A stretch of 19,357 nt of DNA. Origin: Paraglomus occultum. Its lineage: Eukaryota; Glomeromycota; Glomeromycetes; Paraglomerales; Paraglomeraceae. Shown here one piece after another: positions 1-11,148 of the stretch. The translations under genes and the position numbers were made by a program. The notes beneath the pieces were generated by a model. It made no database searches. It saw nothing but the letters and a program-made list of their open reading frames with translations, and had not been told where the DNA came from. Within the stretch, counting starts at the first letter, position 1. Each line of letters starts with the position of its first letter. The stretch is from positions 1 through 19,357 of the forward strand of contig CAJVPJ010000668.1 in NCBI GenBank assembly GCA_910592205.1, in the 5' to 3' direction.

Positions 1-1298
1 TATATCACAAATGTATCAATTAAAAGATCTGTTCTAGTTGTTTCACTGCTCGGCTTGTCATAGCTTGGATAATATTTAATCGCGACGTCCTTTAGATCTA
101 TGCCAAAGCAGGAAATACGTTCCGAAAATTACACTTTTATTTTTAACATGTGGATTATGTGGATCGAAATTACAAACTTCTTTCGCCAGATTTCGTTAAA
201 ACCTACGAATTCTTCTCCAATATCGAGATAATAATTAATATTTGACGGTATATGTGTATAACATAGCAGATGCACTAATAATAAGCTTGAGAAATACTGG
301 GCGTATATAATATCAAAGCTTTATCAACGCCTTGACCAATTGGTTGACTGTTTAGTTGTTATTATGTATCCACTTAATAACAGTGACTTGTCGGGTAATT
401 AAAATCTCATAGATTAGATTATAAGCCTCATATAAAAAAGTCCACCTTTGTAATAATTTATGAGACTATTGCTTGTTCTTAGTAACATAACTGAGACTTT
501 GTACATACGTATAAACGAAATTTAGGTGCTTAATATTGCCTTTCGCAAAAGAGCATGATTCAACGCAAAAAGTTGATACTCAATTAGGCTTGTACTCGAA
601 AATTGTTTTTTGTCTACACGCTCAAATTAAAATATAAAAAGTTATGTTTTGAGAAACATTTGATTTCAGTATAAATTATTAGATAAACATGATGCAGACA
701 AAAAAGTTTACTTCGCTGACGACCAACAATGTATCATCGTTTAAATTTCATACTAAAATTACTTTAGACGTAATCTTTTCTTTAACGGCGTGCAATGATT
801 TGTCACTAATAGGAAGAGATTAGAATGCAGGAGACCGAAGCAATCCGGCATTTCGGGTATTTTTTTTGTCACCGGTTAGAGAACTTCGTTCTCTATCGTC
901 TTGCATAGGAAGGATAAATAATCAAGTTTGTTACGAGTATTTTTGAAGTTCGACATTTTCTATACATTTGATTAAATTGTATGCTCACATGATTTAGTAG
1001 CGAATTTGTACGTGACGAATTTCTACTGTAAGTCACGTTAACAATAGTAACCGTACAACCGTATCAGTATCGCTCACCGCACAATAAAGCTGTTCTTTCC
1101 AAACAGAATTGCTGGTTTATCTTTACGCTAGGAGCAGCTATTACGTCTATCGCAGTACTGTATATGGACGAATTTGCAATTTAAATGTACGCATATCCAC
1201 TATTTACTGTTATTCTCTCCACAACAATGGATAATATTGACAAGCACAACGTCACATATCGCTCGCAAAACTCTCGACACTCTTTTACATCAACCCAG
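1..1298. other. Gene-free stretch
   Basis: AT-rich DNA with short stop-rich frames on both strands. I recognise no protein motif, RNA gene or long repeat. An open frame on the plus strand that enters the next gene (1174-1500) is the complement of the NTF2-like coding sequence and is not counted. Confidence 0.6.
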
Positions 1299-1880
1299 TC
1301 ACCATGAAGCTTTAAACCACATCTTTGGTCTGACAAAAATCCAATTACCGGCTACTTCACTATTCCCAACAGAATCATCGTCACTCATAGTCAGAGCACT
1401 ATTCCGATCCTGCCTCTTCCTCACATACTCGTTACTTTTTTCATTTTCGCAAACGTCCACCCAACTCTCACACCCGATCTGCCTCATGACGCTCAACTGA
1501 TCCCAATACATCCGAACGCTTTGAATCTTATCATACTCGAACCTAATAAAAGTGACCATATCCACAGTGATTTTCTTTCCCTTGACGGCGTCTTTGTCCA
1601 CATCCATTTCATGTCCAAACATCCAGAAACATTCTCCAGAAATAAAGGTAATTGTAGCTTCAGTTTCTTCGACAATGGTATCTGCTGATATAACCATATT
1701 TTTAACCTTTTCTTTTATGGATATGGTGTTTGGGTCGTATGCGTTTGTGAGAAACGAGCGAACAGAGTCATATGAATAGATAAAAACGGATGTTGGAACG
1801 AAATTGAGCGTAGCAGTAGAAGTGAAGTGGTCTCCGTCTCGGGCGCGTTTATAATTGTTGTAAATTGTTTGGATAGTCAT
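1299..1880 (-). CDS. NTF2/SnoaL-like fold protein, 193 aa
   Basis: This is an intronless minus-strand gene. The first ATG is at 1880; the frame stays open slightly further upstream but without an ATG. Residues 1-136 fit the NTF2-like/SnoaL-like cone-shaped fold common in fungal orphan proteins: a leading helix (IQTIYNNYKRARDGD), alternating beta strands, and a diagnostic end at about residues 114-136, where an F-x-Y-D-K-I strand is followed by YWDQLSVMRQIG. Fungal members typically carry a YWDQ-x-SV-x-x-Q-x-G motif at this place. No catalytic set is evident, so the substrate is unknown. Members are variously small-ligand binders or cyclase/isomerase-like enzymes. The tail (about 140-193) is polar and Asp/Glu/Ser-rich, ends in Trp-rich residues and is not part of the fold. 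There is no signal peptide or membrane segment. The family call rests on motif recognition only. Confidence 0.75.
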   Translation of the reverse strand: MTIQTIYNNYKRARDGDHFTSTATLNFVPTSVFIYSYDSVRSFLTNAYDPNTISIKEKVKNMVISADTIVEETEATITFISGECFWMFGHEMDVDKDAVKGKKITVDMVTFIRFEYDKIQSVRMYWDQLSVMRQIGCESWVDVCENEKSNEYVRKRQDRNSALTMSDDDSVGNSEVAGNWIFVRPKMWFKASW

Positions 1881-4164
1881 TTGCAAATATTGGGGTAAAG
1901 AAAAAGAGTAGTTGTGAATGAGCGAGTGGAGAGAGACTGTATGTAAATTGACATTGATAAGATAGTAGCATATGGTGATAACAAGAAGTATCAGTGATAT
2001 TGCCAGAATGCTTTATCTAAACATATGACGTTATTCCCATCATCCGGAAGTAATATAAGAATACTCGTGACAAAAACATGGAGTAATCAATCGAGCGTTA
2101 CAAGTTCAATTAGTCTCTTATACAATAGACTTTGTAATAATTAGCGCGAGTATAAGATGTCTTTGAACATAAACTGTTTTGAGTAACAGAATACGACGAC
2201 GATTTAAACTTTTTATCGGGTCAGTCTCGGGTATGGTAATCCTTTCGTCAATCTCAGCAAGTTGGACAAATCTTTCTGACTTTTATTTCGATAAACAGTA
2301 AGTCCTCCAGTCGTTACGTTGTACCGTAGACCACATCGAATACAGTACTCCGCCCCCCGAAATTAGACCCGGGTACATTCGGTTTACACAATAATGAAAA
2401 ATGTACTCGCGAGCATGGCATTAAACCGTTTGTATTAGTTGGCACGTTGACGACAGTATCTGATAAGAAGCGAAAGTTTACTAATGTACGTAACGTATTT
2501 GTTCCAAAAATTGTTCAATGTACCTCTCTCGTACAGTACCATTCATTTCACATAGCGATAGCACATCCGGACACCATCAAGATGTACCCAGAGGTGCTGT
2601 ATTCGGTAGTCTACACTTATCAACAAAAGGCTTCATTAAAAGATAATTATCGTTAGTTCGTCATATGCCGCTTTGTCCGTTTATTATCACAGTTATTTAG
2701 GTTAATTTTCAGGTAAATATTATAACTTTTATTTATGACCAATAATAAACGTGTATTTCTGTATATCGCAGCCAGTAGCGGATAATACTCGATTATTCAC
2801 ACGGTTCTCGATAAGTCGGGCATTAGAATTACAGACACTCTTTCCACATCACTGTGATTGATAACTTAAGGTAATATAAAGCTTTGGTTCAAGTCACTAC
2901 GGTTTGTTTTCTAGAACCAAGTATGTGGTCATAAAGATCGTGATCAACTAATTGGACAAAGCGCACAATATATTTTAAAGTAGAATCTGACGTTGCAATG
3001 AGAATAAGTAAGTATTAACACAAAAAACGCTTTTTATCACAAAGATCATAACTAACTATAAATGGACTAGTAAGCATGCAGCCCTTTACTAATAAATTTA
3101 ACGTATACGCATACGCGGGAAATACATTTCCTGACAATGTTGGATAACGAGTTTACTCAACGAGTCGTCTCCTCTTTGCAAAAGCATAGAATTTTAGTCA
3201 CACGACAATAGTTGTTCTCCATGTATTAACGGTAGGCATGCTTGCTAAATTCTAAAACTGAAATTTAAACTAGCCTTTCATCGGCATCATTTGATTCATC
3301 GGCGTTTTGACTTGGAACCGTATCATTCTGCATTGGAGCGAAAAATGGCTAGCATTCCTTGATTAACCTTTGTCAGTATATGCAATCCTATTAAACTTGA
3401 TAGACATGTGCTTTGTTAGCAAAGATAAAGAAAGGGTATTCCCCTGCATATCGCTGCAATTATTTTAAGGTGATTCATTTACCTCCTATCGCAACAAGTA
3501 TTCGTATATCGCCGATCGTTCGTTCATTCATACTTGAAATATTACAAGGGTGTGGTCCCCTGGTTCTTAAGCCAAATTTAGTTTAAAGTTCAAAACTTAA
3601 ATTGAGACAATAGCGAATAAACTGGTGCATGGGGCGTATGCAGATTAGTGAAAATCGATTACTAAAACGTGTATCGTGTTACAATTAAATACTTTTCTCT
3701 CACCTCCCCCCCCGGCTTGGATAAGCACGTCTCCATTGGAGAAAACCGTTTCGAGCATATGTTGTACTTTGTTTACGTTATTGAGCTCAGATAAACAAAC
3801 TAGACTCGAACAATGAACTACCGTTGACAAACCGGTCGTGAATATAAAGCCAATGTTATATGTCTTGGTTTTATGCTTGTGGGCTGCATGATAACAACTA
3901 TAATGTTATCAATATCAGATTAAAAGTACTACGGTTTTTTTCCCGTCTGATGTTGTTTATTACCGTTTGCATGATTTTGTACTCCAAATTTTATCTGTCA
4001 TCCAAAACGAGATGTTCGGGTTCTAATTAGAAAATCCGATCATCGCGCCGCATAAGAGGTTACCAAGACCGAATCAATAAAATGAATACTTATCCGATCA
4101 GAATATGAGATCAGACCAACCGAATATTTGTAGATTAAACGATTTGCATATATATCACGGTCGC
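1881..4164. other. Gene-free stretch, 2.3 kb
   Basis: Upstream region of both the minus-strand NTF2-like gene and the plus-strand 7TM gene, which are divergently transcribed. I see no gene. The open frames at 2447-2656 and 3645-3830 lack recognisable motifs; the first has no ATG and the second runs through a C8 homopolymer. Poly-C runs occur near 2352 and 3706 in otherwise AT-rich DNA. Confidence 0.5.
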
Positions 4165-4172
4165 TATAAAAG
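4165..4172 (+). promoter_or_regulatory. TATA box of the 7TM gene
   Basis: TATAAAAG is followed about 30 bases later by a T-run/CACTCATCAG stretch that could be the initiator, then by a long pyrimidine-rich (CT) leader at about 4227-4270. The implied 5' leader is about 290 nt. CT-rich leaders are common in actively transcribed fungal genes. Placement is by consensus only. Confidence 0.5.
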
Positions 4173-4491
4173 AGAGATATGCCAGTTACACATGGTTTTT
4201 TTCACTCATCAGACCAGCTGTTTGTGAGGCTACATTCTTTTTTTCTCCCTCTCTTCCTCGTCCTCCTCTGTTCGCTTTACACTTCAACTCGACCCGTTAC
4301 AACCTTTTTATCTTCAAACTATTCTTTTAACCACTCACCATCACACTGAATAATCGGTAAACCTTTCCATACAATCACAACCAATCGTTTAGTTACATTG
4401 TTCTGCAACAGTTTATCACGTTTTTATACAACTTTTTGTTTAAATTATCTGCTCGGCATCTCGACGAATTTTTCCCCCTCTAGAGAAGAAA

Positions 4492-5574
4492 ATGTCAGAA
4501 GCATTATATAATGTTTACGACACACCAGTCGAGCAGTTTTTGGGAGGAACTTTGGTAGGAGCTTCCATGCTGTTTACTTTACACTCTTTACTCCATATGG
4601 CGGTCCTTCGCTCGACAGCATCAAAATATTATATGTTTCCCATGGTCAACGGTCTCCTCTTTATATGTGAAATTCTAACTATCATTAAACTTTTGGCACC
4701 CAATACGCGAATATGGATAACGGTCATGCGCTGTGGCATTTTTATCATACTCAGACCGTCTATCTTGTACCTGGCTTTCTTGAGATGCCAAGCTGTCTAC
4801 GCTCCATGCAGGAAACATAGCCGGATCCATTATTTGGTCATTGGATTTGCGATATTACAATTAACCAGCTTATTCATTGCCAGCATTCAGTACATTATAA
4901 CATGTCCAGTTCAAACCAACAATTGTGACACACACGATTGGGAAATCGTATATGATTTCAATGACTGGATCACTCCCTTACTTAGATTTTATTATCTTGT
5001 TCTAGAGGGCATATTTCTCGTTGTCGTTTTCAGCACATTTCGTCGTACTAACCACAGCGAGGATCCTCAGATAATTCGTCAACGCAGATTTCAATCATAT
5101 TGCTTTTATTTGGATCTCCTTTTTCTTGCATTTTCTTCTACATATCACCTTCTATGCATATTTAAAGCATTTGAGCTTACATATGAAACACCCGAATTGT
5201 TCAGTATAGCGTTCACAGTGTTCTGTATGACAGAGTTTGGCTTGATTATTCCCAAGCTATTCAAAAGTATTCATACTCGTGATATCGAGTTACGAAATCA
5301 TCTTCCATCAAAGAAAGCAAATAGTATTTCTGACGAGTTGGTGAGCAACATTGGTAATGCGGTGCCGGGTGAGGACGAGGAAAAGCAGCTTGAGTCAGTG
5401 GACAGTAAGGAAGATGGACCAGATGTAAAGGCGGCACATAAGACTAATGAACAAGGTAGTGCATCATTATCTACTACATGCAATACAAACGATACAGGTT
5501 TTGTTTCAAGTGGTAGTGAGCATGATCTTACCACTCGCGATGTGTCTAGTATAAGACTCGAGCGAGAAATGTAA
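4492..5574 (+). CDS. Seven-transmembrane receptor-like protein, 360 aa
   Basis: A single-exon gene that starts at the first ATG after the CT-rich leader. Seven hydrophobic segments can be read at about residues 17-39, 47-69, 74-97, 112-136, 160-182, 200-224 and 235-257. They follow a 16-residue N-terminus without a cleavable signal, which predicts N-outside, C-inside topology. The loop between TM4 and TM5 has two cysteines (C138, C145) that could pair with each other or with C81 at the top of TM3. The cytosolic tail (258-360) is hydrophilic, rich in Ser/Thr/Asp/Glu, and suits phosphorylation. The topology fits a G-protein-coupled-receptor-like plasma-membrane sensor, but I see no canonical DRY or NPxxY motif and cannot assign a ligand or a known fungal class (Ste2, Ste3, Gpr1, Pth11). 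A non-GPCR 7TM protein is possible. No partner gene is next to it. Confidence 0.7.
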   Translation: MSEALYNVYDTPVEQFLGGTLVGASMLFTLHSLLHMAVLRSTASKYYMFPMVNGLLFICEILTIIKLLAPNTRIWITVMRCGIFIILRPSILYLAFLRCQAVYAPCRKHSRIHYLVIGFAILQLTSLFIASIQYIITCPVQTNNCDTHDWEIVYDFNDWITPLLRFYYLVLEGIFLVVVFSTFRRTNHSEDPQIIRQRRFQSYCFYLDLLFLAFSSTYHLLCIFKAFELTYETPELFSIAFTVFCMTEFGLIIPKLFKSIHTRDIELRNHLPSKKANSISDELVSNIGNAVPGEDEEKQLESVDSKEDGPDVKAAHKTNEQGSASLSTTCNTNDTGFVSSGSEHDLTTRDVSSIRLEREM

Positions 5575-7448
5575 ATTAGAGCAAAAGAAAAACAAAAAAT
5601 CTTTTTGATCAAAGACTTTCGTCGAAAAAAAAAACAACAAAACAAAAACGATTAATTTTGTTTCTAGGATTTACATTTTACAATTAATTGAAAATAAGAC
5701 ACTATTTTTTTATTGAATCGTAAAAATATGTATGACTTCATGCTTTCTCTTTTGATTTTCCAAACTTGTAATTATGCGCGTAATATATGACTTTGTGTGC
5801 TGTTAAATCAATAATACTCTTTAGTTTTCATTTGTCTTGATTGCGTTTAGAGAAATACATTTTCATAATATTTAATTAAACAACTGAGACAGCATTCAAC
5901 AGGGATTGGACGTTGGAATGTGTGACGTAACTAACCTAAAATGTAGTATTAACTAATGTATTACATAAACTTATCACGACAGTTTGGCACTGCGGGGGTG
6001 GAAATGTGGCGGGCTCATACATATCACAAAACACAACAGCCTTAGACTTTGTCAAAAGAAACAATAAATATACCAATCATTTCATGGTGATAAACCAAAA
6101 CCATAAGCAATTACAAAACGTATGTTGCAAGTCAACCTTACAATAAACGTTCGGTTTTAATCTTTTATTGGTCAAGTTGTTCCAGTTTATCTGGTCATAA
6201 GCGACGACGGCAGTTTGCATCCGGGAAATTTTACAAGTCTCCGAGTCCCCCGAGTCGTACGATGTCAACTAATCAGGTCACATTAGCACAATTAGAATTC
6301 TAGAATTGATTGAACCATATTCGTACAACGCTGACGTTATTACTGTTGATAAAGTGTGGCTATGCTCCAGAAGAGGTCTCGTGATGAGGTCTTTATTTTT
6401 AGTGAACAATATTTCTTGTTTAAAAGTTCAGAAGTTCTCACCCATTCATTAATCTTTGTGCAGGCGGCTTATACCAAACAAACGAACTTTATACTTGATT
6501 GGCGAGCATGATAGCATTTATTATCAAAATTAATAGACGTTTTGTTGGAACAGAACCCAAATATGCAGTAAAAAAGGAAAAGTGGTCCATTCAGTTTAGA
6601 TGTGACCAGTAAGATTGTTTCTGATATTAAATCGGATACTGCAATGTGTGTTGAACGGTTTTTCACATAAAAATTCAGGGGGTAGGTTGACAGCCCCATG
6701 TTTTGTTTAATCTTACCTAAAATAGTAATATTAACGAACTCAAATTAATTAAACCAAATGCAAAATATGCGTCCCATGCATTTAACTTGTTTTGGACGAA
6801 TGATGACGACACCAGGTATGTAGCGGTTATTATTGAATAAGAGAAAACAGGTCAATTGATAAAATAACTTTTTATTTAATTTGAACATAACATTGTATTA
6901 TTTCGATAAATTTGTTTTTCCGTATGTGTAATAACAAATGGCATCCAAAGCATTATCGTTGGCTGCACTCGACAACATCCGAGTGTTTATGTAAAAGTAT
7001 GAAACCTGCATATCGGAATATTGAATATATCCGATCACGTTATTGGTGCAAAAAACCCACCAGTGGGCAACTGAGACAAAATTCCGAATAGTCAAATCTC
7101 GATACAATAAAGGCTTGATACAGTGACTTTGGTACTATAGTCAAGAATTCCCAGATACAAAAACAGTATTATTAATTTTTGCTCGATATAATAAGGTTAC
7201 TAGTAAAGTAATATCATAGTGAATATTGTACTAGTTGATAAAATTTGGCCAATCGTAATGCCAGCACGTGTTGAATAAGAAAAAAGCCGGAGCTGTGTTT
7301 GTTTCTTCGTTTTTGAAACCTTAAACGAATCAGGAGGGGTACGATATGACACTTACTACGCAATGACTTAGCAGTATTAGTAGAAATAACCTTCAAGTCA
7401 TTCATTATCATATCTATACTACTATAAGATTGGCCAGTCGCGACATAG
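5575..7448. other. Gene-free stretch after the 7TM gene
   Basis: Begins with the A-rich 3' region of the 7TM gene (long A-runs at about 5625-5648), then AT-rich DNA. Minus-strand open frames at 6077-6268, 6469-6699, 6898-7107 and 7214-7453 have no family motif that I recognise and no supporting splice or promoter signals. Confidence 0.45.
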
Positions 7449-7783
7449 GACAATATTGTTGATGAAGGAGAAAAGTCTTTTAAAGATTCTTCAGAGGATT
7501 ACTACCCAAACCCTACTTCAATGATTCCAAAACATATAATTAATAAGGTGGGTATACTTTTTTTTGGCACTAATTTTTCATTATATACTCATAAGTTTGA
7601 CTTACAATAGTAATAGCTACAGAAACATGTGAAGACCTTGCAAGCAGTCTTGAAACGTCTCAATTTAATTCACAGAATGCAAAAATGTCTGACAAACAAA
7701 AAATTGAAGAATACAGCTTCCTCTTTAACAAATTCATTCTCATAAAGCATCAATCTCTCCAAAGAATACACTATCAACTTTAA
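7449..7783 (+). pseudogene. Possible two-exon gene fragment (3' part), no start codon
   Basis: Two plus-strand blocks (7449-7551 and 7611-7783) join in frame across a 59-base candidate intron. Its donor is GTATAC, its acceptor ACAATAG, and an internal CTAAT could be the branch site. The phases match (1 base before, 2 after). The joined frame is open to a TAA at 7781-7783 and has a coding-like, acidic and charged composition (for example DEGEKSFKDSSEDYYPN in the first block). Upstream there is an immediate in-frame TAG at 7446-7448 and no ATG, so this would be a 5'-truncated relic or the last exons of a gene whose earlier exons I cannot find. I do not recognise the family. Chance open frames are a real alternative. 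Confidence 0.3.
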
Positions 7784-7810
7784 TACTAATATTAAGGAAG
7801 CAGGCTGTTG

Positions 7811-7908
7811 TATGTCAATTTGGAATTGACATATGTTGATTTAGAATTTATGTCAATTTTAAATTGACATATGTCAGTTTGGAATTTAGAATTGACATAT
7901 GTCAAATT
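7811..7908. repeat. Cluster of short palindromes (TTGACATATGTCAA-type)
   Basis: About 100 bases made of alternating forward and reverse copies of a TGTCAATT / AATTGACA unit. Clear members are an inverted repeat at 7811-7833 (10-base arms, 3-base spacer), one at 7849-7871 (11-base arms, 1-base spacer) and a perfect 14-base palindrome at 7892-7905. The cluster begins 28 bases after the stop of the candidate fragment at 7449-7783. It could be a decayed MITE end, a satellite seed or a cruciform-forming element. Confidence 0.75.
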
Positions 7909-8612
7909 GGAATGGATAATAATCTATAAAAAAACATATTTTATTATTCATTATCAAGGCTATAGTAATGCATGTATATACAGTATGTTAAGCGTAATAT
8001 ATCATATACTCAATTTTATGCTTCTCATACGTAATCTGTTCAGCAAAAGATGTGCGCTTATTATAATCTAAACTTTTCGCTTGCTAATTTATTAGAATCG
8101 GTCTTTCCCCCTTATGCATAATAATAATTATCATAGAATCAAATTTTTGATAATAATATTATGACATGTTTATTAGATTTCGGACAATGTTAACATTATG
8201 TTATAGGTACATATTGCTTTTACTTTATGCAGTTTAATAGTTAAAATTGCTAAATCACATCTATAATTCATTATGACCATGCCATGTGATAATTTGCTTG
8301 ACGCTTGTAGAGTAGAGGCAAATTTCTTCAACTATCGAAATATGAATTATGTCTAAATTTAGCATAGAGTTTGTCTCGTTTCGCTGTATCATCATACAAT
8401 CAGGTCAACACAACCATATTCAATTTAATGAATGCAAATCATTATACGATAATTGTACGAGTAACAGTCTAACCATACTGTTCTCAATGCAAGAATCATC
8501 GTGCATTAACATTGAGACAAAACGACTAACGTAACTGATAAAATTTCTGAGCAAATAATCATATTAATATTAATATTATTAGATCTACATTTACCGTTAA
8601 CTGAAATAAATG
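7909..8612. other. Gene-free, strongly AT-rich stretch
   Basis: AT-rich DNA with TAATAT repeats near 8560-8580. This is where the C-terminus of the Crinkler-like pseudogene would be expected, but I can no longer follow its frame here. The open frames at 7871-8071 and 8349-8534 look like chance. Confidence 0.4.
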
Positions 8613-10015
8613 TTAGTACCTGTAACCAATAGTTTGATCAGAATCTGAACTTTTAAATTTGATAAGTCCAAACTGTATTAGCTGATCCACTTTTATTCTT
8701 TCTTCATTGAGCCCAAGGATAGTACTATTTTTGCTAACGGGTGTGTGTGATAGAATAATGTGGAGCATAGGTCTCAAATAATCAGTTCTACTCAGCCATC
8801 CTGAATTGCCTTGTAAGACTCAATTACACATCATTTATTAGGTTGATAAGATTAACTTCACTCAAATCTCTACCATCAAGTACTTCTCCCAAAACCTCCA
8901 ATGCACGTCCATGACCTCCTATATCATCAATGACATCTTTATTACTGGATCATTGGCAAAGACTGGACTGTTGTTTATTTCTGTCGGTTCCAATGATGTA
9001 GTTGGAAGAAGATTCTTAATTGAGCTGAACTGGCAAGGAAGTTATGGTAGTTGTACAACAGGTAACAACAAATGGGCCAGAAAGTGAAAGAATGACAAGT
9101 TAAAGAGTATATGTAGAGATGCAATCATAAAAAAAACTGTTTACTCTTTCCATCATCAAGGTTATCCAATGTCACATGAAGTCCATCCAGAATAATTATT
9201 ACATTTAGATCACTGAATTTTTGATTGCAATGTTTGGCAATTCTATGTAAAACCTCTTCTGGAGTTACACTATTACTATATTGCTTACTTATACTGAAAT
9301 TATTCCAAGTTCATTGCGTTTCTTCAACAATTGAGATTATCGATTGCATGAGAGTTATCTTCTTCTGTGTTTTTGAAGTATTTTGGTCCCATTTTCAAAT
9401 GATAGATTAAATACAAGAGCAGATTTTAGTCAATTCTGTAAATAAATATTATTTGTATATTTGATCAGCAAATTTGGCGATTTCTCCTGCTATAATAAAG
9501 TATTGGGTATTTTCATTCTATCAAGTTGCCCAGGCTTTCAAAATTTGAAATAATTATGAATGGCATTTGTAAGTATTTGTTTCAAAGCTTCTGAGGCTTG
9601 AAAGTCCCAAGAGGAACCACTACTCTTGAGAAGAGGTTGTGAACCACGATATTCTAACATTTCAGGCAGGTTTCGTGCTGGAACAAGAATGAGTAAAATG
9701 GATGAAAACATGTTCGTGAAAAGGCTTTGTTAAATATACTTTCCACTCTACTATAAGCTGTAACAATACAACTACGTTACAGCCCATACTACTACATCTA
9801 CTCTACCTCGTTACGTTCGCTCAAGAGTTTTCTAACGCCAACTCGAGCTTTCATTGCCCCGAATTCCTCTTTCCATATTCCGTCGTCAAAGGAAAGCCAC
9901 TCCACCTACTCGAGCTTCCCGGCTTTTTCTACCACATCGGCCACTTTTTGGTCTCGGTCAACCAGTCCAGGAACTCCTCCTTTGTCTGGAGTAATTTCTC
10001 GTTCACAAAAGCCAT
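8613..10015 (-). pseudogene. Decayed Crinkler-like P-loop NTPase gene
   Basis: Conserved-looking blocks appear in the same order on the minus strand but in different frames, separated by stops and frameshifts. They are: an opening block from an ATG at 10015 to a TAG at 9931-9929 (contains EEFLDWL); a shifted block to about 9793 (contains KEEFGAMKARVGVRK); 9711-9541 (VPARNLPEMLEYRG, then WDFQASEAL) ending at TGA 9540-9538; 9420-9361 (LSFENGT); about 9313-9145 with a Walker-B-like strand (NVIILDG); 8940-8827 (DDIGGHGRALEVL); and about 8815-8616 (YLRPML...LSHTP...FGLIKF). This order resembles the large P-loop NTPase family often annotated as Crinkler (CRN) proteins in Glomeromycotina. The Walker A loop expected near 9500 is unrecognisable. 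With at least five breaks this is a pseudogene. Family assignment is from memory of motifs, not from a search. Confidence 0.55.
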
Positions 10016-11148
10016 TTCAGAGTTTTTTTGCGCAGTTCGAGTTGGTTACATACTGATGACATACTCCATAATAATAAATGCAACGCGCCTTGGACCGAAT
10101 GCTACGTTTACATTTATTATTATGGATGGTTTCCTTATTAGAAAAGACATTTTAACGATTTTCCTTTATTATGTTACGGCGAATCCTGATAAATTAGATA
10201 AGTAAGCTGTAACGTTTTAAATAAGATATTAGTTGCTTCAGTGATTATGAAATTATTAGGGAAAATTTTATTCCAAAAACTTTTGCAACACACTGTCCAT
10301 AAGAACCATTGTTTGGAAATGTTTGACATACTTGGCATGTTTTATTGTTGAAATATTGAATAGATTTTTGTTCAAAAATAAATAACTTTGAAAATCGAAT
10401 TAACTTACTTACTTTCTTTCTTTCTTTCTTTATTTCATCGTTAAAATATTTATTAACCGGATATACTGCATCTATAAAAACAACTCGCATACAAGCTGTA
10501 AGATTTGGCATAAACGGCTCATTTAAGCTGTAAAAATCCGTTGATCAATTACGCGAAATATCGGAACGAGAGTCTATAATTAATATTATAAACAATGTTT
10601 AATTAGTTTAAAATAGGCAAGTGACGTTTATCGGACTAGCCAATAAACCAAGTTAAAGTTCGCCCTGTTAAAATTAGAATAATAATTAATTCCCCTTCGA
10701 TTCTGTGATATAATAATTGTTGTTATTGTTATATCATAGGTACTGTATTGAATACGAGTGCGTGAGGTACATTGTATAGGGAGTGAAGAAGCGCGCACGA
10801 TACTAATTAAAATTAGGTCGCTTGAATTAGATTCAGTCGCAAAAAGTAAGGGCGGTGAGCTGATGCCAAATTAGAATATCCCCAGCTAAAGTTGCATACA
10901 AAATTTGACTATCAAGATCCCTAATGGTTAACTAAGAATTGTGTTAGCGATGTCCTCATTTAAACGTTTATGACTGTCATTTAAAATGTAGTTTTATTGG
11001 ATTTATTGCGCGACATTTTTAGTTTATTATCCCTCTTCAAATTCCATCATCTTTATACCTTTGGACAATATCTACGTTAAACAATTGAAGCTCTTCTGCT
11101 AGTTGCAAAATGAAACAAACAGTTTCTATCCCGAACGTTACAGTAATA
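10016..11148. other. Gene-free stretch with a microsatellite
   Basis: AT-rich DNA. A minus-strand open frame at 10245-10511 starts with a true ATG and reads plausibly for about 27 codons, then runs into the CTTT microsatellite. I could not recognise it or build a full gene from it. Nothing else is supported. Confidence 0.4.
10404..10431. repeat. Microsatellite (CTTA)2(CTTT)5
   Basis: Seven consecutive tetranucleotides: two CTTA then five CTTT. On the minus strand it reads as AAAG repeats followed by GTAAGTAAG, which by chance makes a strong-looking splice donor. Confidence 0.9.

Noticed and set aside
1174-1500. Plus-strand open frame of 108 codons
   Set aside because: Overlaps the NTF2-like gene on the other strand, whose protein carries a recognisable family motif; the plus frame has none.
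2447-2656. Plus-strand 69-codon frame
   Set aside because: Begins at TTG without an ATG, with no motif or splice signals.
5298-5645. Minus-strand open frame over the 7TM tail
   Set aside because: Complement of the Ser/Asp/Glu-rich tail coding sequence and the A-rich 3' region.
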